Below, in pieces: positions 11,801-22,488 of a DNA stretch of 64,000 bases (position 1 is the stretch's first letter; every line of letters starts with the position of its first letter). Made by a program: the position numbers and the translations under genes. The notes under the pieces were generated by a model. The model saw nothing but the letters and a program-made list of their open reading frames with translations, made no database searches and had not been told where the DNA came from. This DNA comes from Nemertoderma westbladi (lineage: Eukaryota; Xenacoelomorpha; Nemertodermatida; Nemertodermatidae), in NCBI GenBank assembly GCA_032718475.1, contig JAUCBJ010008122.1:1-64000 (forward strand). Direction: 5' to 3'.

Positions 11801-12296
11801 GAAAGTCCTAATGGGAGAAAGTTTATAGTTGTAGTTGGAAGGGGAGAGAAGCATGTTGGTATCTGCAAAGTCCTAATGGGAGAAAGTTTATAGATGTAGT
11901 TGGAAGGGGAGAGAAGCATGTTGGTTGCAAAGTCCTAATAGGAGAAAGTTTATAGTTGTAGTTGGAAGGGGAGAGAAGCATGTTGGTATCTGCAAAGTCC
12001 TAATGGGAGAAAGTTTATAGTTGTAGTTGGAAGGGGAGAGAAGCATGTTGGTATCTGCAAAGTCCTAATGGGAGAAAGTTTATAGTTGTAGTTGGAAGGG
12101 GAGAGAAGCATGTTGGTATCTGCAAAGTCCTAATGGGAGAAAGTTTATAGTTGTAGTTGGAAGGGGAGAGAAGCATGTTGGTATCTGCAAAGTCCTAATG
12201 GGAGAAAGTTTATAGTTGTAGTTGGAAGGGGAGATAAGCATGTTGGTATCTGCAAAGTCCTAATGGGAGAAAGTTTATAGTTGTAGTTGGAAGGGG
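8771..12296 (-). repeat. Minisatellite of about 55 copies of the exon G splice acceptor plus exon start
   Basis: Head-to-tail units of 65 bases, or 62 in a common variant, fill almost the whole intron between MICAL exons F and G. Read on the minus strand, each unit is CTATAAACTTTCTCCCATTAG-like intron end (branch-like A, pyrimidine tract, AG) followed by GACTTTGCAGATACCAACAT and the rest of the first exon G codons. Counting GCATGTTGG by eye gives about 55 copies including the one inside exon G. The 62-base variant lacks exactly one codon (GAT) of the exon part. Sequence differences between copies are few, pointing to recent amplification or ongoing homogenisation. Confidence 0.95.
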
Positions 12297-12395
12297 TTGT
12301 GCTGTATAAAGTAAATAAATAAATGTTTATTATATTAATTTTCACATAATATACCAAACACAATAGAAAATACCGCCATTGATGATAAGACTTAC

Positions 12396-12527
12396 TTCAA
12401 TAATAACACCTTTATTGATGAGATTTCGTTTCTTAGCCGTCATTACAAAATAATGAGTTTCATCTTTATAATATACTATGTTCTCCAAGTCAATGCCTTC
12501 TTTCGCTTTGAGATTATTGAAGAATTC
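12396..12527 (-). CDS. MICAL: MICAL exon F
   Basis: A 132-base phase-0 exon coding 44 residues between CTGCAG (acceptor) and GTAAGT (donor). It contains [20 protein letters not shown] and [14 protein letters not shown], a very conserved MICAL monooxygenase segment. It joins exon E (ending AYIYNQ) and exon G (starting DFADTN) without a gap relative to other animal MICALs. The donor is the site that must choose among the roughly 55 acceptor copies downstream. Confidence 0.93.
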
Positions 12528-12566
12528 CTGCAGAATTATTAAGATTTTAAGATTAAGATTTTTAAT

Positions 12567-12655
12567 TTACTAAGATAAGGTTAATTAATAATCGAATTAC
12601 TAAGATAAGGTTAATTAATAATCTAATTACTAAGATAAGGTTAATTAATAATCTA
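12567..12655. repeat. 30-bp tandem repeat, three copies
   Basis: Three copies of a 30-base unit containing TTACTAAGATAAGG and TTAATTAATAATC, beginning 40 bases upstream (in transcript sense) of exon F, inside the MICAL intron. Confidence 0.9.
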
Positions 12656-13001
12656 ACACCGTGACATCTCCGGGAATTTATAGCTCCATAGGAATGACAT
12701 TCCCATACAGTAGAACATAAATAAATTAACAACAGGCAGCATGGATGCTGATAATTGACATGTGACGTGATAAGCGTCAGTGTTGTGATATCGTTAACAA
12801 GTCCACTATTTATTGTAATTAAAATTCTTTAAGGATGCGAACAATGTTTTAAGTTAATTTATGTTGAAATACTTCGATTTGGCTCGAATTTCCTGGCAGT
12901 TAAGATAATTTTACGGCATTCTATTTTAATAAGTAATAAGTTTTTTAATTTTAATAAGTTTTCAAGTACTTTTAGACTATAGGCTACTCTTTGGAGACAG
13001 G

Positions 13002-13140
13002 GGGGGGGGGGGGGGGGACAATAAACAAACACAATAGAACAGGTTACAGTTTTATTTTTGAAACTCTTATTTGCGTCGAATTTCCCCTGGATAAGGATGA
13101 ATTTTTATTGCGTCCAATTCCCCCCCCCCCCCCCCCCCCC
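13002..13140. repeat. Paired G-run and C-run inside a MICAL intron
   Basis: A run of about 17 Gs (about 13002-13018) and a run of about 20 Cs (about 13121-13141) lie about 100 bases apart and could pair in the transcript. Exon E ends only about 28 bases from the C-run. Lengths are uncertain. Confidence 0.7.
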
Positions 13141-13168
13141 CTATCTGACTCTGCATTTCCAGACTAAC

Positions 13169-13293
13169 CTGGTTGTAAATATAAGCGACTCCCTGGATTT
13201 CCGCTACCGCTACTTCCACTGGTGTTTTTCGGTTTATAAAATTAGCAGTGATCGCGATTGCCAATTTTCCACGGAACTCGCGCCGAGTAAAAC
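13169..13293 (-). CDS. MICAL: MICAL exon E
   Basis: A 125-base exon entered in phase 1 (it completes the Gly split from exon D) and left in phase 0. It codes [20 protein letters not shown], then an alanine/valine-rich stretch, then GVAYIYNQ, as in animal MICALs ([16 protein letters not shown] is almost invariant). Acceptor: TATTAATAG, with a poor pyrimidine tract. Donor: GTTAGT. A 24-bp tandem array starts only about 10 bases upstream of the acceptor, and a poly-C tract lies just after the donor. Confidence 0.93.
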
Positions 13294-13303
13294 CTATTAA
13301 TAG

Positions 13304-16090
13304 AAACATATCTGTTCAGTTTGAGTAGAGAAACACATCCGTTCAGTCTGAGTGAAAAACATCTGTTCAGTCTGAGTGAAACACATCTGTTCAGTCTGAG
13401 TGAAACACATCTGTTCAGTCTGAGTGAAACACATCTGTTCAGTCCGAGTGACCTGTTAAGTCCGAGTGAAACACATCTGTTCAGTCTCAGTGAAACACAT
13501 CTGTTCAGTCTCAGTGAAACAAATATGTTCAGTCTGAGGGAAACACATCTGTTCAGACTGAGTGAAACACATCTGTTCAGACTGAGTAGGGAAACACATC
13601 TGTTCAGGCTGAGTGAAACACATCTGTTCAGTCCGAATGAAACACATCCGTTCAGTCTGAGTGAAACACATCTGTTCAGTTTGAGTGAAACACATCTGTT
13701 CAGACTGAGTAGGGAAACACATCTGTTCAGGCTGAGTGAAACACATCTGTTCAGTCCGAATGAAACACATCCGTTCAGTCTGAGTGAAACACATCTGTTC
13801 AGTTTGAGTGAAACACATCTGTTCAGTCTGAGTAGAGAAACACATCTGTTCAGGCTGAGTGAAACACATCTGTTTAGTCTGAGTGAAACACATCTGTTCA
13901 GCCTGAGTGAAACACATCTGTTAAGTCCGAATGAAGCACATCTGTTCAGTCCGAATAAAGCACATCTGTTCAGTCTGAGTAGAGAAACACATCCGTTCAA
14001 GCTGAGTGAAACAACTGTTCAGTCTGAATGAAACACATCTGTTCAGTCTGAGTGAAACCATCTGTCCAGTCTGAGTGAAACACATCTGTTCAGTTTGAGT
14101 GAAACACATCTGTTTAGTCTGAGTGAAACACATCTGTTCAGTCTGAGTGAAACACATCTGTTCATTCCGAATGAAACACATATGTTCAGTCTGAGTGAAA
14201 CACATCTGTTCAGTCTGAGTAGAGAAACACATCCGTTCAGGCTGAGTGAAACAACTGTTCAGTCTGAGTGAAACACATATGTTCAGTCTGAGTAGAGAAA
14301 CACATCTGTTCAGGCTGAGTGAAACACATCTGTTCAGTCCGAATGAAACACATCCGTTCAGTCTGAGTGAAACACATCTGTTCAGTTTGAGTGAAACACA
14401 TCTGTTCAGTCTGAGTAGAGAAACACATCTGTTCAGGCTGAGTGAAACACATCTGTTTAGTCTGAGTGAAACACATCTGTTCAGCCTGAGTGAAACACAT
14501 CTGTTCAGCCTGAGTGAAACACATCTGTTAAGTCCGAATGAAGCACATCTGTTCAGTCCGAATAAAGCACATCTGTTAAGTCCGAATGAAGCACATCTGT
14601 TCAGTCCGAATAAAGCACATCTGTACAGTCTGAGTGAAACACATCTGTTCATTTTGAGTGAAACACATCTGTTCAGTCTGAATGAAACACATCTGTTCAG
14701 TCTGAGTGAAACCATCTGTTCAGTTTGAGTGAAACACATCTGTTTAGTCTGAGTGAAACACATATGTTCAGTCTGAGTGAAAAACAACTGTTCAGTTTGA
14801 GTGAAACATATCTGTTCAGTCTGAGTGAAACACATATATTCAGTCTGATTAGAGAAACACATCTGTTCAGGCTGAGTGAAACACATTTGTTCCGTCTGAG
14901 TGAAACACATCTGTTCAGACTGAGTGAAACATATGTGTTCAGTCCGAATGAAACACATATCTTCAGTCTGAGTGAGTGAAACACATCTGTTCAGTTTGAG
15001 TGAAAAACATCAACTCAGTCTGGGTGAAACACATCTGTGTACAGTCTGAGTGAAACACATCTGTTCAGTCTGAGTGAAACACATATGTTCAGTCTGAGTG
15101 AAACACATCTGTTCAGTCTGAGTGAAACACATATGTTCAGTCCGAATGAAACACATATCTTCAGTCTGAGTGAGTGAAACACATCTGTTCAGTTTGAGTG
15201 AAAAACATCTACTCAGTCTGGGTGAAACACATCTGTGTACAGTCTGAGTGAAACACATATGTTCAGTCTGAGTGAAACACATATGTTCAGTCTGAGTGAA
15301 ACACATCTGTTCAGTCTGAGTGAAACACATATGTTCAGTCTTAGTGAAACACATCTGTTCAGTCTCAGTGAAACACATATGTGTAGTGTAGTCACAGTGA
15401 AACAAATATGTTCTCTGAGTGAAACACATCTGTTCAGTCTGAGTGAAACACATCTGTTCAGCCTGAGTGAAACACATCTGTTCAGTCTGAGTGAAATACA
15501 TATGTTCAGTCTGAGTGAAACACATATGTTCAGTCTGAGTGAAACACATCTGTTCAGTCTGAGTGAAACACATATGTTCAGTCCGAATGAAACACATATC
15601 TTCAGTCTGAGTGAGTGAAACACATCTGTTCAGTTTGAGTGAAAAACATCTACTCAGTCTGGGTGAAACACATCTGTGTACAGTCTGAGTGAAACACATC
15701 TGTTCAGTCTGAGTGAAACACATATGTTCAGTATGAGTGAAACACATCTGTTCAGTCTGAGTGAAACACATCTGTTCAGTCTGAGTGAAACACATCTGTT
15801 CAGTCTCAGTGAAACACATATGTGTAGTGTAGTCTCAGTAAAACACATATGTGTAGAGTAGTCTCAGTGAAACAAATATGTTCAGTCTGAGTGAAACACA
15901 TCTGTTCAGTCTGAGTGAAACACATCTGTTCGGCCTGAGTGAAACACGTCTGTTCACGTTCAGTCTCAGTGAAACACATATGTTCAGTCTGAGTGAAACA
16001 CATCTGTTCTGTCTGAGTGAAACACATCTGTTCAGTGTGAGTGAAACACATCTGTTCAGTCTCAGTGAAACACATATGCTCAGTCTAAGT
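13304..16090. repeat. 24-bp tandem array of about 115 copies, next to MICAL exon E
   Basis: Units with the + strand consensus AGTCTGAGTGAAACACATCT followed by GTTC, plus 27-base variants carrying an extra AGA or AGG (AGTAGAGAAACAC). Because the unit length is a multiple of three and lacks stops, long reading frames open on both strands (repeating FSLSETHL on +, CVSLRLNR or MCFTQTEQ on -, up to 345 codons). I regard these as by-products. The array occupies the 3' end of the large MICAL intron; on the transcript strand every unit contains TTTCACTCAG, a good match to a 3' splice site. Confidence 0.95.
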
Positions 16091-16776
16091 ATATTAATAT
16101 TTTCGTACAGAACAGGGATATGATAATGGTGCGTTTTGCAAAGCAATAGTGTGTTTCCTACCAAGATTATACAACGTGACCGTATTTTTATGGGGTTCGG
16201 TAGTATATTTTCCATTTGGGTGCTGGTTCAGGCGAATTTTAACAACGAACTAATATTGCGAATATTTAATTTCGATGATAAACGCAATATTAAGGTATTT
16301 ATTAAATAATTTGTTAGGGTTACAGTGGCGTGATTTTAAAACCAAAACAATAAACGATAAACGACACCTTGGAATACAATAATTGTAGTTCTTGGAGAAA
16401 TTTTTCAATAACAAAATCGACCTAAGCGGCATAATATGTCAGGGCGGGAATTTTAAATTATTACAATATTAGGCTTATTGTTATTAAAAATTTACCAGTA
16501 AACTGCAGTAGTGTGGAATGTCTGAATGTCGTATCACTTATTCTCATTGGAACGTTGTGCTGTTGTGCATTGAGTCAGTCTGTCAGTTTCTTTGCAGTAT
16601 CTAGTATTTTAGTACCAGCTAGCTCTGCCTCTGTGCTCTGGCTGATAACGAGATATAGGTGTACGTGTACTGCATATCGGAGCAGCGACTTTGCACAAAT
16701 TTTGTACATTGCCCGTAATATCTAGACATATGTTTGTCTGTACTGAACCTTCCAGCGCTGTTACTGTACATGTGGA
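16091..16776. other. GTF2F2 upstream region
   Basis: AT-rich DNA between the 24-bp array and GTF2F2. It includes a single altered copy of the dispersed AACCAAAACAATAAACG repeat near 16312-16365. The GTF2F2 promoter should lie here; no TATA box stands out. Confidence 0.4.
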
Positions 16777-17562
16777 ATGGCCATGGGTTCGGGAGATGGG
16801 GCAGTGGATACAACCCACACGGGACGGAGTATGTGGCTGGTGAAGGTACCCAAGTACCTTTCGGACGCATGGAACACGGCCAACGAGGGAGGCAGTTCCG
16901 CCACAGTGGGGAAACTGCGGTTTAGCCGCCCGGAACCCGGCAGCAAGCAACCGAAAGTTCCACAGGTATCCTTCCACTTATCCAGTGAATTGGGACACGA
17001 CCCAAACTCAGCTAAACAAACGACGCCACTCGACCACAAACTGCAAATGACTAAGATCACGAATCAGACTCTCGCTATCATATCGGAAACACAGGTAGAC
17101 AATGTCGAGGTGGACGAAGGTGAACCGCGAAGGAAGAGAGTCGCCATCGAAGGGATGGTTAAACAACGCGCCACGGTAAACCCGTTTGGCAGCGGAAACT
17201 ACCTGCAACTCAAGTGCCGACAAGTTGAGGAGGCGGTACGACCGAATCGAACTGCGATAATGTTGGATCGCGCGGTTACTAACGCCTATAAACCGCGCAG
17301 CGACCACGCGGAATCAATCCAGTTCAATAAACATAAAAAGGAGGCCGGCAAACGTACTAGGGATGAACCAGAGGTTGTCAAGGAAGCGTTATTCGCCGCC
17401 TTCGAGAAGCATCAGTACTACAACATTCGGGACCTGCAGAAGCTTACTGGTCAACCAGTAATATATCTCAAAGAGATTTTGCTTAGTATAGCCATGTACA
17501 ACACCAAGACTCCCCATAAGAACATGTGGGAGTTGAAACCCGAATATCGTCACTATAAATAA
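16777..17562 (+). CDS. GTF2F2: General transcription factor IIF subunit 2 (TFIIF beta, RAP30)
   Basis: Small subunit of TFIIF, which with the RAP74 subunit binds RNA polymerase II and brings it to the preinitiation complex. The product has 261 residues (human 249). The N-terminal dimerisation part shows MWLVKVPKYLSDAW and VGKLRFSRPE; the middle has IEGMVKQRATVNP; the C-terminal winged helix is very conserved (FEKHQYYNIRDLQKLTGQPV, YLKEIL, HKNMWELKPEYRHYK). The frame is intact and intronless, starting at ATG 16777; an ATG two codons later is also possible. It lies antisense inside the 8.5-kb MICAL intron between exons D and E. It may be the single normal copy in this animal or an intact retrocopy; I see no poly-A tail or target duplication. 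Confidence 0.95.
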   Translation: MAMGSGDGAVDTTHTGRSMWLVKVPKYLSDAWNTANEGGSSATVGKLRFSRPEPGSKQPKVPQVSFHLSSELGHDPNSAKQTTPLDHKLQMTKITNQTLAIISETQVDNVEVDEGEPRRKRVAIEGMVKQRATVNPFGSGNYLQLKCRQVEEAVRPNRTAIMLDRAVTNAYKPRSDHAESIQFNKHKKEAGKRTRDEPEVVKEALFAAFEKHQYYNIRDLQKLTGQPVIYLKEILLSIAMYNTKTPHKNMWELKPEYRHYK

Positions 17563-17605
17563 CTATACTTCTGTATAATATTATAACATACAATTCTTTA
17601 ACTAA

Positions 17606-17611
17606 AATAAA
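17606..17611 (+). terminator. Polyadenylation signal AATAAA of GTF2F2
   Basis: A canonical hexamer 44 bases after the GTF2F2 stop codon, a normal distance for a short 3' UTR. Confidence 0.6.
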
Positions 17612-18345
17612 ACATTTGCAATTATGTTTTGGTTTTCTTTGAATAAACAATGTGTAATGACAGCTTAACGCTTAATAAGTAGTTATGTGGTGGCAAAAAT
17701 AAAAATAAAGGTACCGGTAAGGTTTTAAGCTGTCTATCTAAAATAGTGATTAAGCTGTTTATAAGGGAAGGGAATAATTTATTAGGGATGGTAACTTATC
17801 CAAGTAATAAGGTAAGAAGGTAACTATCTAAATGTGGTTAGAATGTCATTATTATACATAAAAATATAGGAAAAATCCACAGAGGCAATGCGACTAGCTG
17901 TATATGTTTAATGTTTAAGGTATAGAACGCCAATGCTTGCTCTACCTGTACAAATAAATTAACAATTTAACTAAAAACTTTGATATGTAGACATTTTGCA
18001 ATTACGAGATGAAGTTTACAATAAGTACCTAAAACTGTTTAAGATAATAATTAAATATTGATACTGGTAATTACGAGGCATGAGAACTGCACTAATTATT
18101 AATATGTTTAAATTATGTTTAAAAAAAATACTAATAAAATAAATTAGATCGCCAGTCGTGATTAAAAACGCACTAAAACAATAAAATATGGGAATGGTGA
18201 TTTAAAATGAAGATGATATTTATGGCAATACATACACTAACATTACAATATACAGTATAATAAATTAAAAATACTTTGTATTCATTTTGTATTTAAACTA
18301 AAAAAATTCAAAAGATACAAATAAAATGAAAATGTAAAATTATTA
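17612..18345. other. MICAL intron sequence, nothing recognised
   Basis: AT-rich non-coding DNA between the GTF2F2 3' end and a TTAA-flanked element. No ORF or RNA gene is supported. Confidence 0.5.
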
Positions 18346-20569
18346 TTAAGGGCGGGGGGGTACACCATTTTCGTACAACTCTTCGATTTATCACTCTCAG
18401 CGTTTCGAAAGTGTTTGGTTTTGGCTATAATTTGGCATATAGGTACCTAAGATGCTATTCTACATGACAGGTTAGAAAATTTTTATTTTTCGCTATTTAA
18501 TATTAGTTAATACTAGTTAACAACAAAAAAACTTGGTTGCGCTTAAAACCCTAAGGCTTTAACAGTTTTGAATCTAATCACATGAAAGTTTTTTTATATG
18601 ATAGATCAAAGATGGGGCAACATAAATATCAGGCAAAATTTTGTGAAAATAATTCTGCACCGCTAGGTGGCGCTGTCAATTTATGCTATTTTTTTTAGGT
18701 TTGTTACAAATAGTATTAAATTTTATTATCAAAAAATTTCGAAAAGTTGTCTGATACTTTTATGCAGGGTGGCTATCTAGACACCCACTGAAAGTTTCAG
18801 ACTAATTGCTCAAAAATTTTAGAATTAGTAGGGTTTTGAAGTTGAGAATTTCATAAAAAAAAATATTTGGAGGTAATCGACCTTTCATTATACATAGTAA
18901 TAGTAATTTCAATAGGAATCCCTATATGGAAATTGAAGTAGTTGCTTGAAAATCCAATAATAAAGAGTTAATTGTATTCTATTTGTTAATCATGCACGTT
19001 AAGTAAAAACCTTACCGGTAGGTATGTCAGTGCCAAAGCATGTAAAAAAACTAAAAAGCAACAAGACCTAGATGTTGCATGCAATCAGTGATCAGCTGAC
19101 AGCAGCCAGCTGATCGGTAGGTTTCGCCCCGCAACTGAAGGTATTCTCAGGAGGCCAAGTCAGGAAATGTAGAGATAAATTCCCAAAGGGGGACGGAACA
19201 GGTAACGAAATGAAGATATGTCTGTACTGTTTCAAAATTTGAAATGCCACGCCCACTTCTTAGGTGCACGAAAAATAGCATCCAGTTCAATTTTCGGAAA
19301 TGGAATATAATCACATTCGATTCAGCATAGTGAAAAACCTACTAGCCAACAATGCCACACTATCAGTTTTTAGAATATCAAAAAAATGTATATTTTGTCC
19401 TGGGACTACTTCTATTTTACATGAAAATTATTATACCCACCTTATTAAATTTTCATTTTTTTAGATGTTCCAATTTTTTGTTCCGATTTTGAAAATGTTC
19501 TTCGATAATTTTTTCACCTACAGCCCAAATTTCGTAGGATTTTATTGGATGATTACAAAAATACAGGGGGGGGGGGGGGGGGGGGGAATCGACCCCCCGC
19601 CAGTGCTGCTAATGGTCTAAACACCCCAGTGGTAATAGGGTTAGGAAGGCGATATCGCATTACAGATTGACATCCAAGAGCAAAGTAATGTCGACTCCAC
19701 AGCTCTGGAGGAGTAAATTTACAGTACAATGAAACTGAAACAAACCTGAAATTGCTCTGGTAGTCGCGGCAACCTTAGCAAACTAATAATGATTAGTAAA
19801 TTGTAATACTAGCTGACGCCAACTAGCGGACTGTACCGGTTCCGGCAACTACTTTACTTGCGACTGCGAGTTTGAGATTAATAATATTAGGTCCAAACTT
19901 TTATATTTTGATACTGTATTAATACAGGGGGGGGGGGGGGGGGGGGTAGCACATACACAAAATAAAACAACATAAAAAAAAACATAAAAACAACACACAA
20001 CATAAAAAAAATGTTCCAGGGCATTTCCAACCAAATCACATCACTGAACAAGTGTACCAAATTTCAACTCATTTCAGTTAAAATTGGCGGATAAATAGCC
20101 TTTTTCATGAAAAATCGTCATTCTGAGAAATGGGTGTTAAAAGGGTGTTAAAAGTTTAAGGAACAATTCTAACCTTCCCGCTATTTTAGATAACACCATT
20201 TTTCTATGTTCAACAATAACTTTGTCAAAGATGAATGAAATTCAAAGAAATGTTTCATGCTTGCAAACAGGTAAACTATAGTAAAACAACGTTTTAGCAA
20301 TTTTATTCATATCTGTACCGTGAGAGCCTTTTTTATGAAAATGGCCAGCCCCGTACAATTGTAAAATATAGTGCTGCTCGAAGGCTTGTCAAAATTCAGA
20401 CTAGCTCTTACGATTTTGGTAATAACTTGAGTTTGAGAAAAGATATCAGAAAACAGCTTGCAGATTTGAAATCTCCATTAAATTCGGCACATGATGAACA
20501 AAAAAAAACGTTTTTTGTCAATTTACAAAATAGGGGGGTGCAAAATAGCTACCCCCCCCCCTCCCTTAA
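18346..20569. mobile_element. TTAA-flanked non-autonomous DNA transposon candidate
   Basis: Both ends carry TTAA (18346-18349 and 20566-20569) followed inward by inverted repeats: left GGGCGGGGGGGTACACCATT, right (complement) GGGAGGGGGGGGGTAGCTAT then TTTGCAC. About 2.2 kb lies between; it has no transposase and includes two poly-G runs near 19566-19586 and 19927-19946. TTAA duplication is typical of the piggyBac and Kolobok superfamilies. The ends do not let me choose between them. It sits in the MICAL D-E intron. Confidence 0.6.
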
Positions 20570-21777
20570 TTGATAATTTAACATTAAGGCGGGATATTAA
20601 TTCGCCAAGATAGGAATTGAAACAGCGGGTAGCGAAGCGACACTGTCTCCGAATGGAATGTGAGTATTGAATTCAGTCGTGGCGGGGAATTTAAATTTGT
20701 ACGTGCTTTATTTGTTATTATTTTAAAGATAGACAGTTAGTCAACATATTAATATAATGCCAATCATATAACTTAACTGGTAACTAAAGTTACATCATCA
20801 TTTCCCGGAAAGGATGTGATTTATAATGTAAGACTGGTTATGGACTCCATGTTGAATTGAAACTTTAGTATAAGTGCGCCATAAGATGGGGGTTCATGTG
20901 ATTTATTGCAATGTTTAAAAATATTTTGGTTATCTTGTAAAATTCTATCATTTTTCAGTAATACTTCTTGGACGGGGGACACAAGGTATTTATTTGTTTC
21001 AACATAAAACTTTTTAATGTCTTAAATATATCAGTAATATCATCTTTGTTATTAATAACCGAAAATATATTCCAAATCGCCAGTTGAATTATTATTTGAG
21101 TTGGTTATCTAAATATCTATCTATGGCAGGTAACCATAATAGCCATATACTTACCTAGATTAAAGTAATCCTGTTAGCAACCAACAATGAACAAAATATC
21201 TGCAAAACTTACCCATTCCAGTTTCGCAATAACATCTGATAGCAATATGTAATGTAAACATTGTGCGACACAAGAGACACGAAGAGTGAAATTATAATTA
21301 CTTATTGACGCATACCGGATACCCATGGTATGATAAGTGTGCTTGTTTAAGAAATGTATGTAGTTCAACAATTGATTACAATGAGGGATGGTATAGCTCG
21401 TAGGTTCATTGGTTCTATATTTTGTGTGTCTGTGTTGTTGTTTGACGTTCTCTTCACTGTGTTTTAGACATTGTCTTTGGTTAAATATATTGTGTGTGAT
21501 TACTGTGCGTGGTTTGAGAATAACAAGAAGGTCTGTTATGTTTTGGTTTTCATCTGTTCTGTTTGGTTAAGGTTGCCTCATAAAATATTATCACGAATTT
21601 AGTAATACAAACAACTCAAAGGACACTTTCAAGCAAATATAATTCAATTTTTACACAAATGACAATCTCGCCAATCTGTTTAGCTTAGATAATAAAATCG
21701 GAACTGGGACCTAAAATCGCCAGTTATATTGGCGACTTAGATAAGTAAAACAAAAGTAGCCAGATCTAGCCACTTAC
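20570..21777. other. MICAL intron sequence, nothing recognised
   Basis: AT-rich non-coding DNA just downstream, in transcript sense, of the exon D donor. No supported gene or repeat. Confidence 0.5.
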
Positions 21778-21949
21778 CGGTTAATGTATTCCTCCTGCCA
21801 TCGGCGCCAATAAGGACATCGAACTGGTAGCTGCTGACAGGATGATGCGACGGGTCCACCTTGGCTGTCCAACCCCGATCAGCTGATGGTTCGATTAGAC
21901 GTTGGAACTCAACGTTCACTTCCACCTGAACGCCCAGAAGTAACGCAAC
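21778..21949 (-). CDS. MICAL: MICAL exon D
   Basis: A 172-base exon (57 codons plus one base) between TTTTGCAG and GTAAGT. It codes VALLLGVQVEVNVEF, a variable stretch, then YQFDVLIGADGRRNTLT. The ADG is the DG motif that contacts the FAD and NAD(P)H region in this flavoprotein monooxygenase class; ADGRRNTL is shared with other MICALs. The following intron (8484 bases) is the largest detected and contains GTF2F2, the 24-bp array and the TTAA element. Confidence 0.94.
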
Positions 21950-22488
21950 CTGCAAAACGTTAAAAAATTAAACGCATTTGGATGTGAATTAATCATCTCT
22001 ACAGTGGGAACAGCCCCAAATGTTCCAATAAGAGGAATATAAATATGGTACTTATACATCTACCGATTCCATTCATTGACTATAGAATATTCCTATGAAT
22101 GTGATTTATGATTATTGTTTAATGAGACTGATGGTACACCAAAAAATTCTGTTGAATAAACCGTTATATTCACGGACGGGTGTTACAAACATTTTAGGAG
22201 ACGTTATGCCAAACAATAATACAGAAACGCGGGAGAGCAGACAACACCTTCCAATTGGCATCATTTGCAATCTCTACATACAGAACAGTTTCTCAGGTGA
22301 TTCCAAAATAATTGAACCGGTTTAGAAAACAATGTTTAACATAAGGAAGAATGCGAAAATGGATTTAAAACGATAACAAATGTCATGGATATGTCCAGAT
22401 ATAGTTTTGTTCACAAAATGGTGACTTTCAAGGAGATTTTACAGATTACTGTAGTTATTTATTTTGTTAAGTAAAAGTGTCAGTGAAC

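Noticed and set aside
8771-12296. CRISPR-like reading of the regular arrays
   Set aside because: Units are contiguous with no unique spacers, and the context is a eukaryotic intron; the same holds for the 24- and 29-bp arrays.
13242-16215. Long repetitive reading frames on both strands (up to 345 codons) with FSLSETHL, CVSLRLNR or MCFTQTEQ periods
   Set aside because: All frames are open because the 24-bp unit is a multiple of three and lacks stops; the array is intronic in MICAL, and no frame has a distinct start, signal or non-repetitive domain.
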